Source: an uncultured Prochlorococcus sp. (GTDB taxonomy: Bacteria > Cyanobacteriota > Cyanobacteriia > PCC-6307 > Cyanobiaceae). From it: a stretch of 64,000 nt of DNA. Location: the NCBI GenBank assembly GCA_902626435.1, contig CACOFO010000001.1, positions 1 to 64,000 of the forward strand, in the 5' to 3' direction. The notes below the pieces were generated by a model. The model saw only the letters and a list, made by a program, of their open reading frames with translations, was not told where the DNA came from and did no database searches. Positions 55,483 through 64,000 of the stretch are shown piece after piece (position 1 is the first letter of the stretch; every line of letters begins with the position of its first letter). The translations under genes and the position numbers were made by a program.

Positions 55483-56192
55483 AACAAATTATTACTCAAC
55501 ATGGGTGGGGACTAAATAAACATTTCTGGGATTATTATAAAGTTGATTTTTTAAAAAATAATTGGCATTGGCAAGATAATGAAAGAGGCTATTTTTCGAC
55601 AGATAATTATCAAGCAAAATGGATTACAAGCGACTCAAAAAAAGAAATCAGAATGACTTTATGCCATTCATATGGTTTTCATTTAATGCGAAAAACCATT
55701 TTAGAAGAAGCTACTCATATTGTTCTAATAAATTCTTTTAATAATTTTCTGCCAGTAAGTAGTAAGAGAAATTTTATTTTGAGGTCTCTAAAAAGAATGG
55801 AAACAAAAATCAAAGAAGATGCATCAAAAGATATGTTGAAAGAATTTATACAAAGATCATTTATGCCAAATGATGTAAATTATAGTTTTAAAAATATCTT
55901 TTATAAAAATTTAGAAAGTTTAAATAAACCTCTTCTTTTAAATGATTTAAAACAACTTTACATCAATAGAGATTTTCCAGTTTTTTTAAAAAAAGATTGC
56001 AAAATTATTTTTATAAAATCAGAAAATGACATGATTCTTGACAACGACTCAAATAATAACTTTTTAGATTTCTTGAATAGAACAATTGATAGAAAGCCTA
56101 TTTTAATCAAATTAGCTAAACAAGGTCATTGCTTAACTAATTTAAATTTATATGAGATTTTACTTAAAACATTTCATAACTCCAATGGATAA
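55479..56192 (+). CDS. bioK: alpha/beta-hydrolase-like protein in the biotin operon, probable pimeloyl-ACP methyl ester esterase (BioK-like)
   Basis: ORF 237 aa between bioF and bioC; nucleophile-elbow-like LCHSYGFH, GHCLT near C-terminus. Confidence 0.7.
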   Translation: MKQIITQHGWGLNKHFWDYYKVDFLKNNWHWQDNERGYFSTDNYQAKWITSDSKKEIRMTLCHSYGFHLMRKTILEEATHIVLINSFNNFLPVSSKRNFILRSLKRMETKIKEDASKDMLKEFIQRSFMPNDVNYSFKNIFYKNLESLNKPLLLNDLKQLYINRDFPVFLKKDCKIIFIKSENDMILDNDSNNNFLDFLNRTIDRKPILIKLAKQGHCLTNLNLYEILLKTFHNSNG

Positions 56193-56946
56193 TACAAAGT
56201 GGAATGAAAAAATAAAAAATAATTTTAATGATGCTGCATCTCGGTATTTAGAATATTCAAATATTCAAAAGTTTTTTGCAGAAAAGATTGTTCACTTTAT
56301 CAAAGAATTAAATCCTCTGAAAAAAGGTGAATGGATAGATTTAGGATCAGGACCAGGACTATTAGCTGATGAAATAGAAAAAAATTTTTCTTCCCAAAAA
56401 GTATCCAGAATTGATTTCAGCAAAAAAATGCTTCTCGAGAATAAATTATCTAGTAAAAAAATTTTATGGGATTTAAATAATGATTTACCTCCTGAAATCA
56501 ATAACTCTTCTCTGCTAACATCTAACTTTTGCATACATTGGTTAAACAACCCAGAAAAGATTATAAAGAATTGGTTTAGTAAATTAATGCCTGGAGGTTA
56601 TTTAATCATTTCATATCCAACAAAATATTGTTTCCCTGAGTGGAAAGATACTTGTAGAAAAATTGATATTGAATACAGTGGTCTTAATTTCCTTTGCTCT
56701 AAAGAATTATTAAAAGATTTCAAATCAAACGAAATATATTATTCAGAAAAGTTTATTTATCTAGAAAATTTTGAAGATGTATATAAACTTTTTAGAAGCA
56801 TAAAAAATGTTGGAGCACAATCAACGAACTGTAAACGTAAAACAGTGAAAGAGTTAAAAAAAATTCAAAAGTTTTGGCCAAAGAATTACAATAATACAGT
56901 TAACCTTTCTTGGGAAATTGATATTCAAATCATAAAAAAATTATGA
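56185..56946 (+). CDS. bioC: malonyl-ACP O-methyltransferase
   Basis: SAM methyltransferase motif WIDLGSGPGLLADEI; ATG at 56185 preferred over 56152. Confidence 0.92.
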   Translation: MDNTKWNEKIKNNFNDAASRYLEYSNIQKFFAEKIVHFIKELNPLKKGEWIDLGSGPGLLADEIEKNFSSQKVSRIDFSKKMLLENKLSSKKILWDLNNDLPPEINNSSLLTSNFCIHWLNNPEKIIKNWFSKLMPGGYLIISYPTKYCFPEWKDTCRKIDIEYSGLNFLCSKELLKDFKSNEIYYSEKFIYLENFEDVYKLFRSIKNVGAQSTNCKRKTVKELKKIQKFWPKNYNNTVNLSWEIDIQIIKKL

Positions 56947-57605
56947 ATAGTAAAGAAAGTATTTACAAATTTATAATTTGTGGAACAGACACAGATATTG
57001 GTAAAACTTTAATAAGCTCTTTTTTTGTAAGAGGATTAAATTCTTATTATTGGAAGCCTATTCAAAGTGGTATTGAAACGCAAACTGATAGCAAGACTGT
57101 TGAAAAACTTGCACGAGTAAGTAGAGATAAAATAATTAAAGAAGCGTATGTTTTTACAAAACCTCTATCTCCTCATTGGGCTGCTGAAATAGATAAAAAA
57201 ATTATTAATTTTGACATTTTGAGATTACCGAAAGTAAAAGGTTCACTTGTTGTAGAAACAGCAGGGGGCTTAATGGTTCCAATAACACGCAATTTTTTGC
57301 AAATAGATCAAATAAAACAATGGAATCTTCCAGTTATACTAGTATGTAAGAGCTCACTGGGTACTCTTAACCATACTCTACTTAGTATCGAGGCTTTAAA
57401 ACGAAGAAATATTGAGATTTTAGGTTTGGTTGTTAATGGTGAAAAACACTTAGACAATCCAAAAACGCTAGTTGAATTTAGTGGAATTCCTTTAATTGCT
57501 GAATTTCCTTACATAAGAAAAATTGACTCAAATAATTTCGATATACTTTGGAAAGAACTTGAAATTCAAGATAAGTTGCTCTCACTTTTTAAACTCAAAA
57601 AATAA
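56943..57605 (+). CDS. bioD: dethiobiotin synthase
   Basis: ORF 220 aa; GTDTDIGKTLISS. Confidence 0.96.
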   Translation: MNSKESIYKFIICGTDTDIGKTLISSFFVRGLNSYYWKPIQSGIETQTDSKTVEKLARVSRDKIIKEAYVFTKPLSPHWAAEIDKKIINFDILRLPKVKGSLVVETAGGLMVPITRNFLQIDQIKQWNLPVILVCKSSLGTLNHTLLSIEALKRRNIEILGLVVNGEKHLDNPKTLVEFSGIPLIAEFPYIRKIDSNNFDILWKELEIQDKLLSLFKLKK

Positions 57606-57610
57606 GCCAA

Positions 57611-58912
57611 ATGAAATCGTTTGATTCAGAAACTCTTAATCAAAATTGGCATCCAAATATTTGGCCCCCTTTTACTCAAATCACTACCAGCAAACCTCAA
57701 ATAGAAGTAACTCATGGTAAGGATGCGCTTATATTTACTAAAGATCCAAAAAAAGAACTAATAGACGCTATCAGTAGTTGGTGGGTCACTCTTCATGGCC
57801 ATAGTAACGCTTACATTGCTGATGCCATTTTCAATCAAGCAAAAACCCTTGAGCAAGTTATCTTTGCTGATTTTTTACATCCTCAGGCACAAAAATTGGC
57901 AGAAAGGCTTAGTAAAGTAACAAAACTAGAACGATTATTCTTTTCTGATAATGGTTCTACTGCAGTGGAGGTAGCTTTAAAAATCGCCTTCCAATCATGG
58001 CAAAATAGAGGAGAGAAAAGATCTCAAATAGTGGCTTTTGATGGCGCTTATCATGGAGATACATTTGGAGCAATGGCCTTAGGTGAAAGAAATATTTTTA
58101 ATGAGAGTTTTGATAATCTTATGTTCCCAGTTAGGAGAGTCCCATGGCCTTCAACTTGGATGAATGATGAAAAAGTAGAAAGCAAAGAAAATGAGGCAAT
58201 CCAAAAATTAGAAACTCTTCTTAAAACCCCAACAGTAGCAGTTATTCTGGAGCCACTTGTTCAAGGAGCAGGAGGAATGAATATGGTTAGGCCTCAGTTT
58301 ATTAAAAAAGTTTCAGAAACTATAAAAAATAATAATTCTTTGTTAATTGCCGATGAAGTATTGACTGGTTTTGGAAGATGTGGAACCCTTTTTGCATTTC
58401 AAAAAGCAAAAATAATTCCTGATTTAATAAGTATTTCAAAAGGCTTAACTGGTGGATTTTTGCCGATGGGAATAACTTTATGTAAAGAAAAAATTTTTCA
58501 GTCTTTTATTGATGATTCCCCAAGAAAAACTTTTTGGCATGGCCATAGTTTTACTGCTAATCCTTTGGGTTGTGCTGCGGCGAACGCTAGCCTTGATTTA
58601 TTAGAAAAAGAACCCAACAAATACCTTTCACTTGAAGAAAAACATTTATTTCATTTAACTAAATTTAAAAAATTACCCTATGTAAAAAAGATTAGAGTAT
58701 CTGGCACTATTGCTGCCTTCGATTTAGAAATTGGAAATAAAAAAGGGTATTTTAATAATATTGGAAAAGAAATAAAGAGTCTAGCAATGGCCCAAGGTTT
58801 ATTTATTAGGCCCCTCGGGAATGTTATTTATCTTTTGCCACCTCTTTGTATAACTGATGCTCAATTAGAAAAAAGTTACTGGATAATAAAGCGCATCTTA
58901 GATAATCTGTAG
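57611..58912 (+). CDS. bioA: adenosylmethionine-8-amino-7-oxononanoate aminotransferase
   Basis: ORF 433 aa; class III aminotransferase LLIADEVLTGFGR. Confidence 0.97.
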   Translation: MKSFDSETLNQNWHPNIWPPFTQITTSKPQIEVTHGKDALIFTKDPKKELIDAISSWWVTLHGHSNAYIADAIFNQAKTLEQVIFADFLHPQAQKLAERLSKVTKLERLFFSDNGSTAVEVALKIAFQSWQNRGEKRSQIVAFDGAYHGDTFGAMALGERNIFNESFDNLMFPVRRVPWPSTWMNDEKVESKENEAIQKLETLLKTPTVAVILEPLVQGAGGMNMVRPQFIKKVSETIKNNNSLLIADEVLTGFGRCGTLFAFQKAKIIPDLISISKGLTGGFLPMGITLCKEKIFQSFIDDSPRKTFWHGHSFTANPLGCAAANASLDLLEKEPNKYLSLEEKHLFHLTKFKKLPYVKKIRVSGTIAAFDLEIGNKKGYFNNIGKEIKSLAMAQGLFIRPLGNVIYLLPPLCITDAQLEKSYWIIKRILDNL

Positions 58913-58919
58913 ATAAAAT

Positions 58920-59177
58920 TTAAGGTCCTTGCAGAATTGCATTTTCCACATCTTCTCTATTTATACAATAGGAAAATAGTCTTTTAGTTTCTTGTCCTTC
59001 TCTTTCCCAGATAACACTTAAATCTTCTTGTTCAAAAAAAATAGTTGCATTCCAACTAGAAAGTAATAGATACCATTTAGATGGATTATTTATATCTTTC
59101 ACAGCACCTAAATCAGTTAGCCACAATTCCAATGATTTAAGTGAATGTTGGTTAATAGGTTTTTTAGAGAAATTCAC
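58920..59177 (-). CDS. DUF3143-like conserved protein
   Basis: ORF 85 aa; LKSLELWLTDLGAVKDINNPSKWYL. Confidence 0.75.
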   Translation of the reverse strand: MNFSKKPINQHSLKSLELWLTDLGAVKDINNPSKWYLLLSSWNATIFFEQEDLSVIWEREGQETKRLFSYCINREDVENAILQGP

Positions 59178-59193
59178 AAACTTTTTTAAATAA

Positions 59194-59634
59194 TCATTTT
59201 ATTAGCCAGATGGGAATTGTATCTAATTCTTTACCAGTAAAAGAAGCAATAAAAACTGAACAAATTAAACTAATAGAAATGATAATAATCAAAAGAAATA
59301 ACGAAAACAATTCACCGTTTGAAAAAGGTCTTCTATTCCCTACTAAATTTTGATTATTAGAATCAATTATTAAATTATTAAAAATATTAGTATTATTTTT
59401 ACTTATAGATTTTTCCTTTAGTTTGTCATCGTATATTTTTCTCAAATTACTATTATTTAAATTTTCATAAGCTTCTAAAACTTCTTGGAATTTACTTTTA
59501 GCATCGTCGATTTCTAAAGAAGTTGTATCAGGATGCAGCTCAATAGAAAGTTTACAAAATGCCTTCCTTAATTCATGATTTGAGGCATTTTCATTTACAC
59601 CTAAAATTTTGTAATAGGAAATTTCCTCTTTCAA
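59194..59634 (-). CDS. J-domain protein with C-terminal TM
   Basis: ORF 146 aa; J domain YYKILGVNENASNHELRKAFCKLSIELHPD. Confidence 0.9.
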   Translation of the reverse strand: MKEEISYYKILGVNENASNHELRKAFCKLSIELHPDTTSLEIDDAKSKFQEVLEAYENLNNSNLRKIYDDKLKEKSISKNNTNIFNNLIIDSNNQNLVGNRRPFSNGELFSLFLLIIIISISLICSVFIASFTGKELDTIPIWLIK

Positions 59635-59723
59635 AATAATGTTTTATTAATATTGTAATTCTAATAAATTTTTAATAAATAAAATGTATTCAATGAATAG
59701 TAAAAATTAATATTCATAACGAA

Positions 59724-60437
59724 ATGAAAAGACAAAACATTCCAAAGGAAATTTCTTCATTAATAACTGAAGAAGAAATAATTATATTTCAAGAATTACA
59801 AATTAAAATTGAAGAATTAAATAATAAAACCAATCTAACTAGATTAATTAATGGGGACGATTATTGGATATCTCAAGTATTTGACAGTATTTGGCCATTT
59901 AAAACTTTCCCAAATATTAATTTCGATAATAAAAAATTTTTAGATATTGGATCTGGCTGTGGCTTCCCTGGTTTAGCTTATGCCATAACTCATCCTACTT
60001 CAGAAATTTTCCTGATTGATTCTTCAAAAAAGAAAACAGAAGCACTAAAAATTTTAGTTAATGAGATCAATTTCAAAAACAGTATTCATATAATAAATGA
60101 TCGTATTGAAAACTTAGCCCATCAATCATCAATGAGAAATAGCTTCGATATAGCCACCACTCGAGCGGTGAGTAATCCATCCACAGTTTCAGAATATATA
60201 CTTCCAATGCTAAAAAAAGAAGGTTTAGGAGTTTTGTACTGTGGCAAATGGACTGATGAAGACAGTAAAAATCTGGACAAAACTTTAGATACGTTAGAAG
60301 GAAAATTCAAAGAAAAAAAGAAGATTTTGTTACCAAGAAGTAAAGGCACCCGAAATATTGTTATTGTTCAACCAATAAATTTTTGCCCTGAAATTTACCC
60401 AAGAAAAGTTGGCAAACCTGAGAAAAATCCATTATGA
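59724..60437 (+). CDS. rsmG: 16S rRNA (guanine527-N7)-methyltransferase
   Basis: ORF 237 aa; FLDIGSGCGFPGLAYAI and TTRAVSNPSTVSEY. Confidence 0.95.
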   Translation: MKRQNIPKEISSLITEEEIIIFQELQIKIEELNNKTNLTRLINGDDYWISQVFDSIWPFKTFPNINFDNKKFLDIGSGCGFPGLAYAITHPTSEIFLIDSSKKKTEALKILVNEINFKNSIHIINDRIENLAHQSSMRNSFDIATTRAVSNPSTVSEYILPMLKKEGLGVLYCGKWTDEDSKNLDKTLDTLEGKFKEKKKILLPRSKGTRNIVIVQPINFCPEIYPRKVGKPEKNPL

Positions 60438-60439
60438 AA

Positions 60440-61633
60440 TTATTTTTTTGATAATCTTTGAGCAACCTTATCTCCAAATTTTTCTTTTAACATTCTCAAT
60501 TTATTTATAACTTTTTTTGGATTTATATGACCTTCTAAAACTTTCATTAATTGTCCTTCAGAAACTTCCACATCAAGTGAATTAGAGTTACATCCAGGGA
60601 ACCAATGACTTCCATTACCAAGTAATTGATATCTAGATCTTGCAAATCCTTCCATATCCAACCAGTCTATTAAATTTGAAAGCCAAAGCAGAACTGGAAT
60701 ATTAATATTTCCTGGCGTATTTTCCCAATTAGGAAGATTCCTATTCCAATTTTTGTACCACTCTAAACCTAAAGCATTAATTGATTCCTGCCTTAATATG
60801 TTTATTATCTTTGGAACATATTTCTCAGATTCTGATAACAAAGAAACCGCCTCTAAATGCAGATCAAAATCTGACTCTTTAGCAATACCCACACTCAGAG
60901 TATGAACGTTTTGATTTCTTAAGCAAAAAAGATCATTAAAAACTATAGGGTGAAGGGGAGTGCAAAGTTCCAACATTTTAGTTGAGGGAGAATGTAGATG
61001 TCCCCCTTTATCAGTGGGACTTATTATGAAAACCCCAAGATCAAACTTATTTGCTAAATTTATAACCTTTGTATTTTCTTGATTTATGAAATACCAGTGC
61101 AAATTTACGTAATCAAATAGGTTTGTTGATATGGCCTTCTCAATAAGTGAAGATTTTCCATGGGTAGAAAATCCAATTGATCCAATTAAATTTTCTTTTT
61201 GCATCTTCCTTAAAATTTCAATGCAACCTCCATTTCTAATAGTCTGATGTAAATGTTCATCTGTATTAATGCCATGTATCGCTAGCAAATCAATTCTTTT
61301 AACTTTTAATTTATCAATACTTGTTAGAACATCTTTCTTGAAAATTTCGGGATCACTATTTGGAGGAATCTTGGTTTGAATAATATTTGGGATTTTTTCA
61401 ATTTTTTTAAAACCCATCCCTAATTGCACCTCAGAAGTTCCATAGTACTTAGCAGTTTCTACATGGCTTAAGCCAAATTTATTAGCCAGATTTAATATAT
61501 TTTCAACTTTATTTTGTTCTTCATATGAAATCTCAGAAAAATCTAATTGATCCCAACTTTTTTGAAATCTCATGCCTCCCAAAGATAAGATAGGAATCTT
61601 TAGATTGGTTCGACCAAATCTTCGATATTGCAT
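60440..61633 (-). CDS. aldo/keto reductase family protein
   Basis: ORF 397 aa; MQYRRFGRTNLKIPILSLGGMRF. Confidence 0.93.
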   Translation of the reverse strand: MQYRRFGRTNLKIPILSLGGMRFQKSWDQLDFSEISYEEQNKVENILNLANKFGLSHVETAKYYGTSEVQLGMGFKKIEKIPNIIQTKIPPNSDPEIFKKDVLTSIDKLKVKRIDLLAIHGINTDEHLHQTIRNGGCIEILRKMQKENLIGSIGFSTHGKSSLIEKAISTNLFDYVNLHWYFINQENTKVINLANKFDLGVFIISPTDKGGHLHSPSTKMLELCTPLHPIVFNDLFCLRNQNVHTLSVGIAKESDFDLHLEAVSLLSESEKYVPKIINILRQESINALGLEWYKNWNRNLPNWENTPGNINIPVLLWLSNLIDWLDMEGFARSRYQLLGNGSHWFPGCNSNSLDVEVSEGQLMKVLEGHINPKKVINKLRMLKEKFGDKVAQRLSKK

Positions 61634-61643
61634 CTCTTTGAAA

Positions 61644-62003
61644 TTAATGCTTGTTCATCCTTGGTGGTTTTCCATGTGATTGAAACATATCCCTATCTAA
61701 ACTATTTTCTAAATCATCCAATTCTTCAAATTTGACCCAGTGAATGCAATCAACAGGGCATGTATCTATTGCTTCTTGCATAATATCTAAACTATCCCCA
61801 TCTTGTCTAATAGCTCTGCTTCTGCCATGGAATTCGTCAACTATGAAAGTGTTTGAAGCAACATGCACACAATATTGGCAGCCTATACATTTGGCCTCAT
61901 CAACCCATATAGCTTTCTCAGCTAACTGACCACCTAATACAGGCTCCCAGCCTGTAATCTCAATGTTATCTCCAAAATTATCTAATGGACCGTCAAAATC
62001 CAT
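61644..62003 (-). CDS. 4Fe-4S ferredoxin-like protein
   Basis: ORF 119 aa; CIGCQYCVHVASNTF...DTCPVDCIHWV. Confidence 0.94.
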   Translation of the reverse strand: MDFDGPLDNFGDNIEITGWEPVLGGQLAEKAIWVDEAKCIGCQYCVHVASNTFIVDEFHGRSRAIRQDGDSLDIMQEAIDTCPVDCIHWVKFEELDDLENSLDRDMFQSHGKPPRMNKH

Positions 62004-62012
62004 ATTTTGATG

Positions 62013-62405
62013 TTAGTTATCCCACTTGGTTAAAACCAATTCAATGGAACCGTCATTTTTGTTTTTTTGTTCCACAATTTGATAACCATCTTCTTTGGTT
62101 TTAGAAATAATTGTTTGGTAAGCATACATTTGTGTGACTTTAGAAATGAATCTTTCTACTGGCAGTTCAAATTTCCAAAGATCGAGATCAGTAACTAATT
62201 CATATGCATTTGAATTGTTATCCCATTTAAATCCAACTTTAGTATCACCAGGTAAATTCATACTTATATCAACAGCTGTAAACTGCCCCCTGTAACCTTT
62301 AACAAACTTTTCTTCTTGATTTATGTTATAACCTAGGCTATCAAGGGCCAAAATTAATGGTTCTGCTTCTTTGAGCTGAGTTTTAATAGTACTAAAATGT
62401 GACAT
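62013..62405 (-). CDS. ycf35: Ycf35/DUF1257 family protein
   Basis: ORF 130 aa; MSHFSTIKTQLKEAEPLILALDSLGY. Confidence 0.92.
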   Translation of the reverse strand: MSHFSTIKTQLKEAEPLILALDSLGYNINQEEKFVKGYRGQFTAVDISMNLPGDTKVGFKWDNNSNAYELVTDLDLWKFELPVERFISKVTQMYAYQTIISKTKEDGYQIVEQKNKNDGSIELVLTKWDN

Positions 62406-62616
62406 TAGATTCGTTGTTGAGTTGTTTTAAGTTTTCATTTTGCTTAGAGACGAAAGCACCAGATGTTTGCTTCTTTACTGTCACTTTACCAAGAGCTTCT
62501 TCAAGATTTTTTGTAGCTTCATTGCATGAATTCCCAGTGAATCCTTCAACTGTTTCTTCAACTTTTCCGTCTTGATGAATTTTGAATCTTAATGTTCTTT
62601 GAGGCATTAAATTCAA
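62392..62616 (-). CDS. DUF2997-like protein
   Basis: ORF 74 aa; LRFKIHQDGKVEETVEGFTGNSC; 14-nt overlap with ycf35. Confidence 0.85.
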   Translation of the reverse strand: MNLMPQRTLRFKIHQDGKVEETVEGFTGNSCNEATKNLEEALGKVTVKKQTSGAFVSKQNENLKQLNNESNVTF

Positions 62617-62753
62617 GTACTAAGTACTTTTACTTTACATAGAATAACGAAAAAATTTTTTTTTAGTTGGTACAAGTTAATTTATTACAACTTTTATATT
62701 GAATAGTTGATAAATTAATTTTTTAAGTAGCGTTCTGTTAAAAAAAAAGATAT

Positions 62754-63521
62754 TTAGTTATAAAAACCTTGCATCCCCATTGAATCCAAGGCAGTTTTTG
62801 CTTCTTCCATAACAGATGGTTCTTTATCGAAAAGAGCTATCTTGGTACATTCGTCAACGAAACTTTCTTGAAATGTATTGTTCAATTTTTCATACAACCT
62901 ACACAATGACCAAATGCAATTACTTCTTACAACTGATTCGTTATCTATCTTTAAACTTATTAAAAGCTGTTCTGCTGCTAATTGAGCATTTTCCAAAGAA
63001 ACATTTCCAATTTCAGCTAAAGAACTAGATGACCATAACCTGACCGCGGCTACATCATTCTTTAAAGCACTTATTAACGGATTTAGTACAATTTGATCAT
63101 CATAATTAGCTAAGCTCCATGCAGTCGCCCTTCTAACATAAGCATTATCATCAGTCTCCAAAAGACTTACAAGTTTCTTAACTGCGCTAGGACATGGATT
63201 TCGACCTAAAGCGTATACCGCACTCATTCTCTCAACAGGACAAGGTTGGTCGAGTAATGGTAACAAAAGGGGAAAAGATCTTTTATCTCTATATTCACAA
63301 AATATTCTTAAACCCTGTATTCTTTCTTCTCTGCTACCTGCAAGCATTTTTAAAGCTTCATTACACTCTTGAGCTATGTTTAAACCTTTTGAAAATGCAT
63401 CTTCATCAATCTGCTCTAAAGGATCTATTTCAATCTCTAGAGCCAGTTCTCTGGCCAAAATATCTGGATCAACTGCAATTTCAGCTAGGCTTTCTTTTTT
63501 AGGATCATTATTTTTTGTCAT
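62754..63521 (-). CDS. HEAT/PBS-lyase repeat protein
   Basis: ORF 255 aa; bilin-lyase-like HEAT repeats. Confidence 0.88.
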   Translation of the reverse strand: MTKNNDPKKESLAEIAVDPDILARELALEIEIDPLEQIDEDAFSKGLNIAQECNEALKMLAGSREERIQGLRIFCEYRDKRSFPLLLPLLDQPCPVERMSAVYALGRNPCPSAVKKLVSLLETDDNAYVRRATAWSLANYDDQIVLNPLISALKNDVAAVRLWSSSSLAEIGNVSLENAQLAAEQLLISLKIDNESVVRSNCIWSLCRLYEKLNNTFQESFVDECTKIALFDKEPSVMEEAKTALDSMGMQGFYN

Positions 63522-63539
63522 TTAAAAAAACTAAAAATA

Positions 63540-63665
63540 TTAATTCATGGGTGCAGGCGACATCATATCTCCTGGCAACCAAATTCTCGCACTAACTGCA
63601 AAGAAGGCAATACCAAAAAGTGCGACTATAGCGAAAGGTAAAATTTTTGTCTTAATAAAACCCAA
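63540..63665 (-). CDS. small membrane protein without ATG start (core: LGFIKTKILPFAIVALFGIAFFAVSARIWLPGDMMSPAPMN)
   Basis: Hand-read minus frame; TTG start assumed; open frame extends to about 63698. Confidence 0.5.
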   Translation of the reverse strand: MGFIKTKILPFAIVALFGIAFFAVSARIWLPGDMMSPAPMN

Positions 63666-63734
63666 AGATTCAAAATTGATTAAATCAATAATAACCTGTT
63701 ACATATACTTTAAAAAAATTTTCTTTAGATAATA

Positions 63735-63998
<264 letters not shown>

Positions 63999-64000
63999 TT

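Overview
This 64 kb, strongly AT-rich window looks like high-light Prochlorococcus, judged from gene content, gene order and high-light-inducible (HLI) proteins. There are two compartments. (1) About 15.7-64 kb is dense, ordinary core genome: PhoH, LOG family, rpoZ, a divergent Hsp70, pyrR, gpmI, secG, groEL/ES, a split ATP synthase locus (atpD-atpC on +, eight atp genes on -), ycf65, pepP, nadD/nadE, ftsW, ccdA-ccs1, queF, glnB, tlyA, purB, fumC, a Ski2-like helicase, biotin genes bioF-(bioK)-bioC-bioD-bioA, rsmG, ferredoxin, ycf35, and a partial rlmN at the right edge. (2) About 0-15.7 kb, especially 5.6-15.7 kb, is an accessory region of HLI genes and many very small ORFs (roughly 30-70 aa). 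Several of these are below the supplied ORF-track cutoff and were read by hand. I saw no rRNA, tRNA, CRISPR array, integrase or transposase. Best leads: a duplicated mini-gene cassette (a 'MKLT...EC-x8-C..YCD' protein plus a 'MTNLxxE' one-helix peptide) with conserved spacer DNA; a third MTNL copy whose C-terminus carries a C-x8-C motif resembling the partner gene; an SD-rich cluster with a candidate sRNA at 14.5-15.65 kb; a ferredoxin relic with a frameshift and two Cys-to-Tyr changes at cluster-ligand positions; a small gene split by one in-frame TAA; a 7 x 30-bp in-frame coding repeat; an inverted pair of DnaA-box-like sites upstream of the DUF1818/rpoZ region; and two further candidate ncRNA loci. 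All family assignments are from recognition of the sequence; no database search was run.
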